A stretch of DNA of 64,000 nt, from the NCBI GenBank assembly GCA_963769435.1, contig CAVYLN010000001.1, forward strand, positions 1 through 64,000, given 5' to 3'. Within the stretch, counting starts at the first letter, position 1. Every line of letters starts with the position of its first letter. Position numbers and translations under genes: made by a program. Below, in pieces: positions 38,610 through 47,709 of the stretch. This DNA comes from JADKAV01 sp963769435 (GTDB lineage Bacteria; Actinomycetota; Actinomycetes; S36-B12; UBA10799). The notes beneath the pieces are model-generated. The model saw nothing but the letters and a program-made list of their open reading frames with translations. It had not been told where the DNA came from and searched no databases.

Positions 38610-38972
38610 TCACAGTCGCGGCTTCCACACGTGCCCGCGGAGCGCTTGTTCCACCATGCCCACCTCTCGGACGGTGCGGCTGAATTGCGCTGCGAGCGCC
38701 TCCAGGCTGCGCAGCCCGGCATCGATCTGCGACGGGTCCACATAATCGCGCAACTGCGCGCGAAGGTCCCGATACACCTCCCGCGTTCCCTCCAGCGTGG
38801 CGCGGGCGTGCTGGTGTGCGGCCATCGCAAGGATCACAGGTTGGTGTCTCAGACCCGAGGTCCGGTATTCGGGAGGCAGGCGGTCCAGCAGCCATCCCTG
38901 AACCTGCTCCTCGAATCCGTAGCCGACCGGACTCAGATCGTCAGGCCAGCCCGGTGGAACGCCTCGTGTCAC
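38610..38972 (-). CDS. Conserved small protein between acnA and dxs, unknown function
   Basis: A 120-residue soluble, mostly helical protein. Its GTG start overlaps the acnA stop (GTGA), so it is co-translated with aconitase. The sequence has no signal peptide or known catalytic motif; a helical middle (AHQHARATLEGTREVYRDLR) and a C-terminal basic-aromatic end (WKPRL) are the main features. It lies upstream of dxs on the same strand. I recall small unknown genes at this place in other actinomycetes, but cannot name the family. Confidence 0.7.
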   Translation of the reverse strand: MTRGVPPGWPDDLSPVGYGFEEQVQGWLLDRLPPEYRTSGLRHQPVILAMAAHQHARATLEGTREVYRDLRAQLRDYVDPSQIDAGLRSLEALAAQFSRTVREVGMVEQALRGHVWKPRL

Positions 38973-41626
38973 GAATCCAGCAGTGACCGGAGCACATACT
39001 GCAGGATTCCGCCGTTGCGGAAGTAGTCGGCCTCACCAGGGGTGTCGATGCGCACCGGCGCCTCGAACTCCACCACGCCCTGCGGGGAGGTCGCCCGGAC
39101 AACGACCGTCGACGGGATGGTTCCGGCGTTGAGTTCCGTGACGCCCTCCACGTCGAAGACCTCCGCCCCCGTGAGTCCGAGCGAATCGGCCGTCTGGCCG
39201 ACCGGGTACTGCAGTGGCAGAACCCCCATCCCGATCAGGTTGGACCGGTGGATCCTCTCGAACGACTCCGCGATGACGACCTTGACGCCCAGCAGCGAAG
39301 TGCCCTTCGCCGCCCAGTCCCGTGAGGAGCCGGACCCGTACTCCTTGCCGGCCAGGATCACCAGCGGAATCCCTTGCTCGGCGTACGCCTGCGCCGCGTC
39401 GTAGATCGTGGTCTGCGGCGAGTCGGGTGCTGTGAAATCGACGGTGAAGCCACCCTCCACACCGGGGACCAGTTGGTTGCGCAGGCGGATGTTCGCGAAG
39501 GTTCCGCGGATCATCACCTCGTGGTTGCCGCGTCGGGATCCGTAGGAGTTGAAGTCCTTCGGGCCGACCCCGTGCTCGGCCAAGTACCGCCCGGCTGGCG
39601 AGTCCGCCTTGATCGCACCCGCCGGCGAGATGTGGTCTGTCGTCACCGAGTCACCGAGCTTCGCCAACACCCTGGCGCCATGCACGTCGGCGACAGGTGC
39701 CGGCACCTGGCTCATGCCCTCGAAGTACGGGGGCTTGCGCACGTAGGTCGAGTCTGCATCCCAGTCGAACTCCGAACCCGCAGGAGTGGGCAGGTTCTGC
39801 CACGTCTGGTCGCCAGCGAAGACATCTGCGTATCGGCGGGCGAACATGTCCTCGTCGATGGCCTGGCCGATGACCTCCGACACCTCCGCGTCCGTGGGCC
39901 AGATGTCCCGCAAGTACACCGGGCTTCCGTCCGTGCCGGTTCCCAGCGGCTCGTTCACGATGTCGACGTCCATGCGCCCGAGCAGCGCGTACGCCACCAC
40001 CAGGGGCGGCGACGCCAGGTAGTTCATCTTCACATCCGGGTTGATGCGCCCCTCGAAGTTGCGGTTTCCGGACAGCACGGCCGCTGCCGCGAGGTCCGCG
40101 CCCTGGATGGCTGCACTCAACTCGGTGGGCAACGGCCCGGAGTTGCCGATGCAGGTCGTGCAGCCGTACCCCACGACGTCGAAGCCGAGTTTCTCCAGGT
40201 ACGGCAGCAGACCGGATTTTTCGTAGTAGTCGGTCACGACCTGCGACCCGGGAGCCAACGTCGTCTTCACCCAGGGTTTGCGCGTGAGACCGGCCTCCAC
40301 CGCCTTCTTCGCGAGCAGTGCAGCACCGATCATCACCGACGGGTTTGAGGTGTTCGTACACGATGTGATGGCCGCGATCACCACCGCGCCATGTCCGATC
40401 GTGACCTCCTGACCCTCAAGCGTCAGGGTCGCGGTGGCCGCCGGATCGTCGGTGTAGGTCGGGAGATCCCGCGCGAAAGCGTTCGCGGCCTGGTCGAGGG
40501 TGATGCGGTCCTGGGGCCGCTTCGGGCCTGCGAGACTGGGAACCACCGTGGCCAGATCCAGTTCCATGTACTCCGAATAGACGGGTTCATGGCCGGGGTC
40601 GTGCCACAGCCCCTGCGTTTGCGCGTATGCCTTGACGGTGTCGATCTGCTGCTCGCTGCGTCCGGTCATGCGCAGGTACTTGAGGGTCTCGTCGTCGATG
40701 GGGAAGATCGCCACGGTCGAGCCGTACTCGGGGCTCATGTTCCCGATCGTGGCGCGGTTGGCCAGCGGCACGGCGGCCACGCCGTCACCGTAGAACTCCA
40801 CGAACTTGCCGACCACCCCGTGCTCACGGAGCATCTCGGTGATGGTCAGCACCAGGTCGGTGGCGGTCGCGCCGGCAGGCAGGGACCCGGTCAGCTTGAA
40901 GCCGACGACCCGTGGGATCAGCATGCTCACCGGTTGCCCGAGCATCGCTGCTTCGGCCTCGATCCCGCCGACTCCCCAACCCAACACACCGAGGCCGTTG
41001 ACCATGGTGGTGTGTGAGTCGGTTCCCACACACGTGTCCGGATACGCCTGTCCGTTGCGCACCATCACCACACGCGCCAGGTGCTCGATGTTGACCTGAT
41101 GCACAATGCCGGTGCCCGGGGGCACGACGCGGAACTCGTTGAACGCGGTCTGTCCCCAGCGCAGGAACTGGTAGCGCTCGAAGTTCCGCTCGTACTCCAG
41201 CGCCACGTTGAGCTGCAGCGCCTGTCGAGTCCCGAAGTAGTCGGCGATGACGCTGTGGTCGATGACCAACTCGGCCGGGGCGAGCGGATTGATCCGGTTC
41301 GGATCACCGCCCATCGCAGCGAACGCCTCACGCATGGTTGCGAGATCCACCACGCAGGGGACCCCTGTGAAGTCCTGCATGATGACACGCGCAGGGGTGA
41401 ACTGGATCTCCTGGCTCGGCTCCGCGCTCGCGTCCCAGGCTGCCAGCGTACGAATCTGCTCGGCGGTCACATTCGCGCCGTCCTCGGTGCGCAGCAGGTT
41501 CTCCAGCAGCACCCGATGGGTGTATGGCAATCTCAATTCGCCCAACGCGTCGAGCCGGAAGATCTCGTACGACTCCTCCCCCACCTGCAACTGCGACTTG
41601 GCACCGAAACTGTCGAGGCTGGCCAC
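38969..41626 (-). CDS. acnA: Aconitate hydratase A
   Basis: An 885-residue aconitase of the AcnA/IRP1 type, interconverting citrate and isocitrate in the TCA cycle. The three cysteine ligands of the [4Fe-4S] cluster are in ITSCTNTSNPSVM and YGCTTCIGNSGPLP. The swivel domain near the C-terminus has KEYGSGSSRDWAAKGT. GTG at 41626, preceded by GGGAG at a good distance, gives the usual actinobacterial N-terminus MASLDSFGAKSQL; the ATG six bases upstream (41632) is possible. A -10-like TAGGCT lies 32 bases upstream. The following small gene overlaps its stop. Confidence 0.95.
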   Translation of the reverse strand: MASLDSFGAKSQLQVGEESYEIFRLDALGELRLPYTHRVLLENLLRTEDGANVTAEQIRTLAAWDASAEPSQEIQFTPARVIMQDFTGVPCVVDLATMREAFAAMGGDPNRINPLAPAELVIDHSVIADYFGTRQALQLNVALEYERNFERYQFLRWGQTAFNEFRVVPPGTGIVHQVNIEHLARVVMVRNGQAYPDTCVGTDSHTTMVNGLGVLGWGVGGIEAEAAMLGQPVSMLIPRVVGFKLTGSLPAGATATDLVLTITEMLREHGVVGKFVEFYGDGVAAVPLANRATIGNMSPEYGSTVAIFPIDDETLKYLRMTGRSEQQIDTVKAYAQTQGLWHDPGHEPVYSEYMELDLATVVPSLAGPKRPQDRITLDQAANAFARDLPTYTDDPAATATLTLEGQEVTIGHGAVVIAAITSCTNTSNPSVMIGAALLAKKAVEAGLTRKPWVKTTLAPGSQVVTDYYEKSGLLPYLEKLGFDVVGYGCTTCIGNSGPLPTELSAAIQGADLAAAAVLSGNRNFEGRINPDVKMNYLASPPLVVAYALLGRMDVDIVNEPLGTGTDGSPVYLRDIWPTDAEVSEVIGQAIDEDMFARRYADVFAGDQTWQNLPTPAGSEFDWDADSTYVRKPPYFEGMSQVPAPVADVHGARVLAKLGDSVTTDHISPAGAIKADSPAGRYLAEHGVGPKDFNSYGSRRGNHEVMIRGTFANIRLRNQLVPGVEGGFTVDFTAPDSPQTTIYDAAQAYAEQGIPLVILAGKEYGSGSSRDWAAKGTSLLGVKVVIAESFERIHRSNLIGMGVLPLQYPVGQTADSLGLTGAEVFDVEGVTELNAGTIPSTVVVRATSPQGVVEFEAPVRIDTPGEADYFRNGGILQYVLRSLLDS

Positions 41627-41657
41627 GCACATCTCCCATCGCTCATCCGAGGCTTCC

Positions 41658-41663
41658 AGCCTA
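41658..41663 (-). promoter_or_regulatory. Candidate -10 box of acnA
   Basis: TAGGCT on the reverse strand, 32 bases before the GTG start; here, unlike the leaderless genes, a short leader with GGGAG would be made. Confidence 0.4.
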
Positions 41664-41737
41664 GTTGCTCCACGGCACAGGGCTCGACGGGTAGCGTGTG
41701 TGCGGCCGGTGGGTGGTGGCTGGACCCGTGGCCCGCA

Positions 41738-42395
41738 TCAGGAGGACTCCTTGACCACCGCTCGACATGGGGTCCCCTCCACGCCCCGGATCTTCAGGGG
41801 AAAGGCCTCAAGCCACAGACGTCCCGGTCCCGATGGCACCGAGGTTCACGAGCCCCTCGAGGATCAGAACCCCCGCCTCACACAGGATCACGTTCACCTC
41901 GTAGTTGCGTGTGATGCGTGACTCGACCCCAACCGAGTCGATGGCGACCATGCGAACGCCGCTCTCGTGGGCCAACCACCGTGCCGCATCGACCGACAGC
42001 CCCGGACGAGACCGCGGGTCCAACGCCTGTGTCCGGATCAACTCCTCCATGTGCCCTGAGCGCAGCAGCAGGATGCGGCCGTCGAGACTGCGTCCACCAA
42101 GAGCTGCCCGCAGATCCTCGAGCCCGGTGTCCACGCCATCGGCCGCAATGTCCACCAGGACGGCCTCCCCCTCGAACCGGGACAGATCGAACGAATCGAT
42201 GGTCGCGCCGTCGCCGAGGAAGTAGCGCGGACCCTGCACATGTGTGCCCGCCTGAGTCGGCGTCGACAGGTGGTGCACGTGCTCTGGGTTGCTCCCGCTG
42301 ACGAAGTTGAAAGGTCCGGTCACCTCCACCGGCGAATCGCCGGGAAACGTGAAGTCGTCCATCCACATGGACACGTCGATCAACCGGTGGGTCAT
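41738..42395 (-). CDS. Cyclase / kynurenine formamidase-like hydrolase (one +1 break)
   Basis: About 218 residues when repaired. The PF04199-like fold is seen in VSMWMDDFTFPGD, STPTQAGTHVQGPRYFLGDG, ILLLRSGHMEE and VRMVAIDSVGVES. In the usual metal motif HxGTHxDxP the first His and the Asp are both Gln here (QAGTHVQGP), so metal binding may differ. An extra G at 41823-41825 ends the frame early at 41808; repaired, it continues RLWLEAFPLKIRGVEGTPCR and stops at 41738, the standard ending of the family. The ATG at 42395 is preceded by GAGG. Substrate unknown. Divergent from the GNAT gene. Confidence 0.78.
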
Positions 42396-42485
42396 GACCT
42401 CAGTCTGGTCCACGCCTCGATCCCGGTGACCGTCCGTGCGCGCGGACAGCGACGGTGTAGCGAGGTGGGCGACCTCGCCCATCCC

Positions 42486-42491
42486 TAGGCT
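42486..42491 (+). promoter_or_regulatory. -10 box of leaderless promoter for the GNAT gene
   Basis: TAGGCT seven bases before the GTG at 42499. Confidence 0.5.
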
Positions 42492-42498
42492 GGGCCAC

Positions 42499-43115
42499 GT
42501 GACCGACATGCGCCTGTCCCTACGCCCCGCGACCGCCGATGATGCGGCGTTTCTCGCCTGGGGCCTCAATGACCGCCTCGGGTGGCCTCTTCGAAGACCT
42601 TCTGGGACGCAAGGCGCTACACGATCCTGACCACCCTGGCCGCGGAACCCACACACGAGTACTCGTTCCAGCATTCGGTGATCGCCCAGATCCAGGGTCG
42701 TGAGCTCGGGTTCTGCGCAGGCTTCCCTTATGGAACCCCTGACGGCGACGACGCGTTCGCCCGTGCGGCAGGTGTCCGGGCAGTCCGGGCCGGGGCACTG
42801 CAGTTGCTGGGCAGGCCCGTGTTCACCGCTCTGAGCCACCGCGAGCCCGGTCAGTGGTACTTGCAGGCCATCGCCGTGCTGCCCGAGGCACGGGGGGCAG
42901 GCGTCGGGCGAGCTCTCATGGACGACGCCTTCGCCCGTGCGAGCGCCGCCGACTGCACCGCACTGGTCCTCGATGTCGATGCGTCGAACCTTGGCGCGCG
43001 CAGACTCTACGAGCGGTTGGGGCTGAAGGTCGTATCGACGTCGGGGCGGGCCGTTCTGCTCGGGGGCGCTCAGGTGCACAGGATGGCTGTCGACTTGCCG
43101 AACGTGGCCGACTGA
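42499..43115 (+). CDS. GNAT-family N-acetyltransferase (two +1 breaks)
   Basis: About 205 residues when repaired. The N-terminus RLSLRPATADDAAFLAWGL is in one frame; MTASGGLFEDLLG in a second; RYTILTTLAAEPTHEYSF to the end in a third. Extra bases at 42568-42569 (CAAT) and 42611-42612 (CAAG) explain both shifts. The acetyl-CoA site is WYLQAIAVLPEARGAGVGRALM (motif A, RGAGVG), followed by ASNLGARRLYERLGL (motif B). The substrate amine is unknown. It ends 10 bases from the convergent methyltransferase gene. Confidence 0.8.
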
Positions 43116-43125
43116 TTCGGCAGGA

Positions 43126-44289
43126 TCACCTCCGACGCAGCCTCACCACCGTCTCGATGTGAGCCGTACCCGGGAAGATGTCGAATCCCCGTATGTCCTC
43201 GGGGGTGTAGCCGTGAACTGCGAGGTACTTCAGGTCCCGGGCCAGCGTCGATGGATCGCAGGAGACGTAGACGATCGTGCGAGCACCCGTCGCTGCGATC
43301 CCCTCGACCACCTTGCGTCCGGCTCCCGCACGCGGCGGGTCCAGGACGACCACATCGGCAGGTCGCGGCCGTCGCGCCCAGGCCTGCACGTCGCGTGTCA
43401 GGACACGCACACGCGGGTCCTCGTCCGCATTGACAGCGGCGAAGCCGGCCGCCACGCGGTCACCCTCCACCAACACCACGGATCCCGGTTGGCAGTGGTC
43501 CAGCAGCACCAATCCGAAGAGACCCACCCCCGAGTACAGGTCCAGCAGGCGATCGCCGGATCCGACCCCCGCCACGTCCAGGACATGACCGGTGAGCACG
43601 TCGGCCGCCTCCCGGTGAGACTGCCAGAAGCCGCCCGCGGCGGACCTGAACCGCCGGCCCCGCACGTGGTGAACGTGCTCGTCCGGGCCGGTCGCCGTCA
43701 CCCCGTCGGCGCTTCGAACGATCACCGATCGGCCCGCCTCGCTGACGCTGATGTGGACCGTGGCACCTGGCGGCCACGGCGTGGCCAGCAGGCCGGGCAG
43801 CTCGATTCGGGGGTCGGCCTGAAGGCAATCGCCCACGTGTACGACGTCGTGGGTGCGGGTGCGATGGAAACCCGCCCGGCCCGCCTCGTCCACGTGCAAC
43901 GTGACACGGGTACGCCAGCCCGACGTGGGGAGCAGGGGTTCAACCTCGACGTCCCAGGTGACACCCCCCAGCCGTTGCAGGGTGTCGGAGAGTACCTGCG
44001 CCTTGATCGACAACTGCGTCGACGGATCAGCGTGCAACCAGGCACAGCCGCCGCACAGTCCCGGTCCGAACCAGGGGCAGGGCGGTGCCACGCGAGCTGC
44101 CGACGGCGTTCCGATGACCTCGACGGTCTCGGCCCGCCAGAACCGGGCATCCTCACCGCCTTGCACGACCTCAGCCGACACCGTCTCCCCCGGCAGGCTG
44201 TGCGTGCAGAAGACCACGCGCCCGTCTGCGCGCCCGACGCACGTCCCACCGTTGGCAGGCGAGTCCACATCCAGAACGATGGGCTGCAA
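43126..44289 (-). CDS. RNA (uracil-5-)-methyltransferase, TrmA/RumA family
   Basis: A 387-residue SAM-dependent RNA methyltransferase. The N-terminal TRAM-like domain (to about 60) is followed by cysteines CPWFGPGLCGGCAWLH that resemble the [4Fe-4S] site of RumA-type enzymes. The SAM motif is LLDLYSGVGLFGLVLL, the NPP-like motif VVVLDPPRAG, and the catalytic cysteine is in IVYVSCDPSTLARDL. It probably makes 5-methyluridine in rRNA or tRNA; which one cannot be told. The TTG start at 44289 is four bases after the KimA-like gene's stop, so it is expressed from that operon. Confidence 0.88.
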   Translation of the reverse strand: MQPIVLDVDSPANGGTCVGRADGRVVFCTHSLPGETVSAEVVQGGEDARFWRAETVEVIGTPSAARVAPPCPWFGPGLCGGCAWLHADPSTQLSIKAQVLSDTLQRLGGVTWDVEVEPLLPTSGWRTRVTLHVDEAGRAGFHRTRTHDVVHVGDCLQADPRIELPGLLATPWPPGATVHISVSEAGRSVIVRSADGVTATGPDEHVHHVRGRRFRSAAGGFWQSHREAADVLTGHVLDVAGVGSGDRLLDLYSGVGLFGLVLLDHCQPGSVVLVEGDRVAAGFAAVNADEDPRVRVLTRDVQAWARRPRPADVVVLDPPRAGAGRKVVEGIAATGARTIVYVSCDPSTLARDLKYLAVHGYTPEDIRGFDIFPGTAHIETVVRLRRR

Positions 44290-44293
44290 AGTT

Positions 44294-46273
44294 CTAGTCC
44301 GGTTTCTGCGCCGGAATGCCCCGCTGCAACGCGCCGGGCGCCTCTGCCTCGGCCTTGTCCGCCACCCGATCGCTGGACTCCAGTCGCCAGGGTACGCTCA
44401 CCACCATCACGCCGGGGGTGAACAACAGCCTGCTCTTGAGCCGCAAGGCACTCTGGTTGTGCAAGAGATGTTCCCACCAGTGACCCACCACGTACTCGGG
44501 GACGTAGACCGTTACCAGATCCCGCGGACTCTCCCGCCTTATGCTGCGCACGTAGTCGAGGATCGGCTTGGTGATCTCCCGGTACGGACTCTCCAACACC
44601 TTGAGCGTCACCGGGATCCCGCGTCGGTCCCATTCCTCGATGACCGACTCCGAGTCACCAGGTGACACTTCCACCATCAACGCCTCGAGCGTGGAGGGCC
44701 GGGTGGCTCTCGCGTAGCTGAGCGCCCGCAGAGTGGGCTTGTGGATCTTCGCGATCAGCACCACGGCGTGAACCCGGGCCGGCAGCAGGAAGCGCTCGTC
44801 GTCCTCGGGAGTCAGTTCGATCGACACATTCTCGTAGTGGCGCTGGATTGACTTCATGATCAGGAAGAGCACCGGGATCGCGATGCAGACGATCCACGCC
44901 CCCCGCGTGAACTTGGTCGCCAGCACGATCATCAGCACAGTGCCGGTCATCATGAATCCGATGCCGTTGACGACCCGCCGCTGCACATAAGACCGACGCA
45001 GCGAGGGGTCCGCCTCCGTGCGCAGCAGCCGTGTCCAGTGCCTGATCATCCCCAATTGGCTCAGCGTGAAACTGATGAACACTCCGACGATGTAGAGCTG
45101 GATCAGCGAGGTCACGCTGGCCTCGAAGATGTAGACCAGCACGATCGCCATGAATGCCAACGTGACGATCCCGTTGCTGAAGGCCAGACGGTCGCCGCGG
45201 TTGTGGAGCTGTCGAGGCAAGAAGTTGTCCTGGGCAAGGATGGATCCGAGCACCGGAAACCCGTTGAAGGCCGTGTTGGCGGCCAGCACCAGGATCAGGG
45301 CGGTGACCGCCGAGACGTAGATGAACATGGGTGGGAAGTCGCTGAAGACGGCCTGTGCCACCTGCGCGATGACTGTCTTCTGCTCCTGACCCGGAGGCAA
45401 GCCGACGAGGTCCCTGTCGAACTCGGTCACCTTCACCTTGGTCACCAGGGCCAGGACCGTGATCGACATGAACATGGTGATGCTCAGCGCGCCGAGCATC
45501 ACCAAGGTGGTGGCCGCGTTCTTGGACTTCGGCTTGCGGAACGCCGGCACCCCGTTCGAGATGGCCTCCACACCGGTCAGCGCCGTGGATCCCGACGAGA
45601 AGGCACGGGCGAGCAGGAAGACCAGCGCCAAGCCGGTGAAGGTGCCCTCCGGGGTGATCTCGTAGCCGGCTGATTCGGCGAGCATCTCGTCGCCGGCCGC
45701 GTAGCGGAACGCAGCAGTCAGGATCATCGCGAAGATCCCCAGGATGAAGGCGTATGTGGGGATCGCGAACAGGGTGCCCGACTCACGCACACCCCGCAGG
45801 TTCAGGAGGGTGATGAGGACGATCAGACCGATCGCCAGGGCGACCAGATGCTGGCCGAACCAGGGGAATGCCGATGCCACGTTCGCTGATGCCGCTGAGA
45901 TCGAGACAGCCACCGTCAGCACGTAGTCGACCAGCAGTGCGCTGGCCACGGTCAACCCGGCGTTGGGCCCCAGGTTCTTGGTCGCGACCTCGTAGTCGCC
46001 ACCTCCGCTCGGGTAGGCCTGAACGTTCTGCCGATACGAGGCCACGACGACGACCATGACCGCAACAACCGCCAGGGCGATCCAGGGCGAGAAGTGGAAG
46101 AAGGCCAGGCCGCCCAGGGAGAGGACCAGCAGGATCTCCTCGGTTGCGTAGGACACCGAAGACAGCGCGTCGGAGGCGAAGACCGGCAGTGCGATGCGCT
46201 TGGGCAGCAGGGTCGAGTGCAGCCGATCGCTGCGCTGGGCCCTGCCGAGCAGAAGCTCCTTGGGGGTGAGCAC
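44294..46273 (-). CDS. APC-superfamily permease resembling the KimA potassium importer
   Basis: A 659-residue permease with about 12 helices and a cytosolic tail. FASDALSSVSYATEE in helix 1, LLVDYVLTVAVSIS in helix 3, ALTGVEAISNGVPAF and SYRQNVQAYPSGGGDY closely match Bacillus KimA (YdaO) from memory, including the Asp and Tyr residues that bind potassium there. The C-terminal 170 residues have the universal-stress-like fold (VHAVVLIAKIHKPTLRAL...) and end with HNQSALRLKSRLLF, again KimA-like. It is divergent from two TrkA/RCK genes, which supports a role in K+ uptake rather than amino acid transport. GTG at 46273 is chosen for TACGAT six bases upstream. Confidence 0.82.
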   Translation of the reverse strand: MLTPKELLLGRAQRSDRLHSTLLPKRIALPVFASDALSSVSYATEEILLVLSLGGLAFFHFSPWIALAVVAVMVVVVASYRQNVQAYPSGGGDYEVATKNLGPNAGLTVASALLVDYVLTVAVSISAASANVASAFPWFGQHLVALAIGLIVLITLLNLRGVRESGTLFAIPTYAFILGIFAMILTAAFRYAAGDEMLAESAGYEITPEGTFTGLALVFLLARAFSSGSTALTGVEAISNGVPAFRKPKSKNAATTLVMLGALSITMFMSITVLALVTKVKVTEFDRDLVGLPPGQEQKTVIAQVAQAVFSDFPPMFIYVSAVTALILVLAANTAFNGFPVLGSILAQDNFLPRQLHNRGDRLAFSNGIVTLAFMAIVLVYIFEASVTSLIQLYIVGVFISFTLSQLGMIRHWTRLLRTEADPSLRRSYVQRRVVNGIGFMMTGTVLMIVLATKFTRGAWIVCIAIPVLFLIMKSIQRHYENVSIELTPEDDERFLLPARVHAVVLIAKIHKPTLRALSYARATRPSTLEALMVEVSPGDSESVIEEWDRRGIPVTLKVLESPYREITKPILDYVRSIRRESPRDLVTVYVPEYVVGHWWEHLLHNQSALRLKSRLLFTPGVMVVSVPWRLESSDRVADKAEAEAPGALQRGIPAQKPD

Positions 46274-46279
46274 GTCTTG

Positions 46280-46285
46280 ATCGTA
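46280..46285 (-). promoter_or_regulatory. -10 box of leaderless promoter, KimA-like gene
   Basis: TACGAT on the reverse strand six bases before the GTG at 46273. Confidence 0.5.
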
Positions 46286-46349
46286 GGACCCCCGCTCCCG
46301 CAATCGCGCGCAAGGCGGGCCATCCGCAGCGCGCCAGGTCCGCCGCGAG

Positions 46350-46355
46350 TAACGT
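46350..46355 (+). promoter_or_regulatory. -10 box of leaderless promoter, ceoB
   Basis: TAACGT seven bases before the GTG at 46363. It is about 65 bases from the divergent box at 46280, so one regulator could control both directions. Confidence 0.5.
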
Positions 46356-46362
46356 TTGCCCC

Positions 46363-47028
46363 GTGCACTTCGTGGTGATGGGTTGTGGCCGTGTCGGTTC
46401 CCGGCTGGCGCGCACCCTGGACGAGATCGGGCATTCCGTCGCGGTGATCGATCAGGAGTCGGCGTCGTTCAGTCGACTCGGCCCATCCTTCGAGGGCGTC
46501 ACGGTGCGGGGCATCGGCTTCGACCGCGACGCGCTGCTCACCGCGGGCATCGAACGGGCACAGGCCTTCGCGGCCGTGAGCAGCGGTGACAACTCCAACA
46601 TCGTGGCCGCAAGGGTCGCACGGGAGAAGTTCGAGGTCGAGCGGGTCGTGGCCAGGATCTACGACCCTCGTCGAGCCGCGATCTACGCCCGGCTGGGCAT
46701 TCCGACCGTCGCGACCGTGGCCTGGAGCACCGAGCAGATCATGCGGCACCTCCTGCCCGGCGACCCTGAGCAGATGTGGACCGACGACACCGGTGCGGTG
46801 GTCATGCACCACGTCAACCTGGATCGGTCCTGGTACGGCCGGCGTGCGGAGGACCTCGTGTTCGGACTGCCCACGCGGGTGGCGATGATCTACCGGGAGG
46901 GCGGAGTGGTGATTCCTACCGCCTCCAGTGTCTTGCAGGAGGGCGACGATCCGGTACTCCTGACTGCCAAGGAGTCGGTCGAAGACGTCAACGAACACTG
47001 TGCTGCGAAGGCGGTGGACCCGGAATGA
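46363..47028 (+). CDS. ceoB: TrkA-type K+ uptake regulator (CeoB-like RCK protein)
   Basis: A 221-residue cytosolic protein. The RCK-N Rossmann domain starts FVVMGCGRVGSRLARTL, with the acidic ribose contact VIDQE. The C-terminal TrkA-C part (about 135-215) has RVAMIYREGGVVIPTASSVL and DDPVLLT. Such proteins bind NAD(H) or nucleotides and gate potassium transporters. Its stop overlaps the start of a second RCK gene (ATGA), an arrangement known from mycobacterial ceoB-ceoC. The divergent KimA-like permease is the likely transporter. Confidence 0.88.
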   Translation: MHFVVMGCGRVGSRLARTLDEIGHSVAVIDQESASFSRLGPSFEGVTVRGIGFDRDALLTAGIERAQAFAAVSSGDNSNIVAARVAREKFEVERVVARIYDPRRAAIYARLGIPTVATVAWSTEQIMRHLLPGDPEQMWTDDTGAVVMHHVNLDRSWYGRRAEDLVFGLPTRVAMIYREGGVVIPTASSVLQEGDDPVLLTAKESVEDVNEHCAAKAVDPE

Positions 47029-47678
47029 AGGTCGCGATCGCAGGTGCCGGCAAGGTCGGCAAATCCATCGCGCGCGAACTCGTCGGCATCGGCCACGACG
47101 TCCTGCTCATCGATCGGGATGGCGAACTCGTGGAGCGCTCGAAGATCGAGGGCGTGGACATCGTCAAGGCCGATGCGTGCGAGATGGCCTCATTGGAGCA
47201 GGTGGGGCTGGAACAGTGTCAGGTCGTCGTGGCTGCGACCGGCGACGACAAGGTGAACCTCGTGGTCTCGCTGCTCGCCAAGACCGAGTACGGGGTGCCC
47301 AGGGTCGTGGCCCGGGTGAACCACCCCAAGAACGAGTGGCTGTTCGATGAGATGTGGGGGGTGGATGTGGCTGTCTCCACCCCACGCCTGCTCAGTGCCC
47401 TGGTCGAAGAGGCTGTCGCCGTCGGCGACCTCGTGCGCTTGATGACGTTCCGGCAGAGCAAGACGAACCTGGTGGAGATGACCCTGCCGCACGACTCCAA
47501 CGTGATCGGTCGGGCGGTCGGCGACGTCGAGTGGCCCCTGGACACGGCCCTGGTCGCCATATTGCGCGAGGACCGCGTGATCGCCGCCAGTCCCGACGAC
47601 CCGCTCGAGGTCGGGGATGAGCTCCTGTTCGTCGCCACCGAGGAGCAGGAGACTGCCCTGTCGGATCTTCTGCACTGA
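47025..47678 (+). CDS. ceoC: TrkA-type K+ uptake regulator (CeoC-like RCK protein)
   Basis: A 217-residue RCK protein, overlapping ceoB by ATGA. The Rossmann motif is VAIAGAGKVGKSIARELVG, then LLIDRDGELVERS; the TrkA-C domain follows from about 140 (LVEMTLPHDSNVIGRAV ... PLEVGDELLFVATEE). The two probably form a hetero-oligomeric ring that controls the KimA-like permease according to nucleotide state. A long hairpin lies downstream. Confidence 0.88.
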   Translation: MKVAIAGAGKVGKSIARELVGIGHDVLLIDRDGELVERSKIEGVDIVKADACEMASLEQVGLEQCQVVVAATGDDKVNLVVSLLAKTEYGVPRVVARVNHPKNEWLFDEMWGVDVAVSTPRLLSALVEEAVAVGDLVRLMTFRQSKTNLVEMTLPHDSNVIGRAVGDVEWPLDTALVAILREDRVIAASPDDPLEVGDELLFVATEEQETALSDLLH

Positions 47679-47709
47679 CCCCGACCCGCGCCCGGGAGCC
47701 CGCCCCAGG

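Noticed and set aside
36613..38895. A 760-residue Dxs with an extended N-terminus
   Set aside because: The added N-terminal residues overlap the small gene at 38610-38972. A strong ribosome site supports GTG at 38556, and the natural C-terminus is in another frame.
41808..43079. A 423-codon reverse frame covering the cyclase and the opposite strand of the GNAT gene
   Set aside because: Only the part from 42395 down matches the cyclase; the rest is antisense to the GNAT gene.
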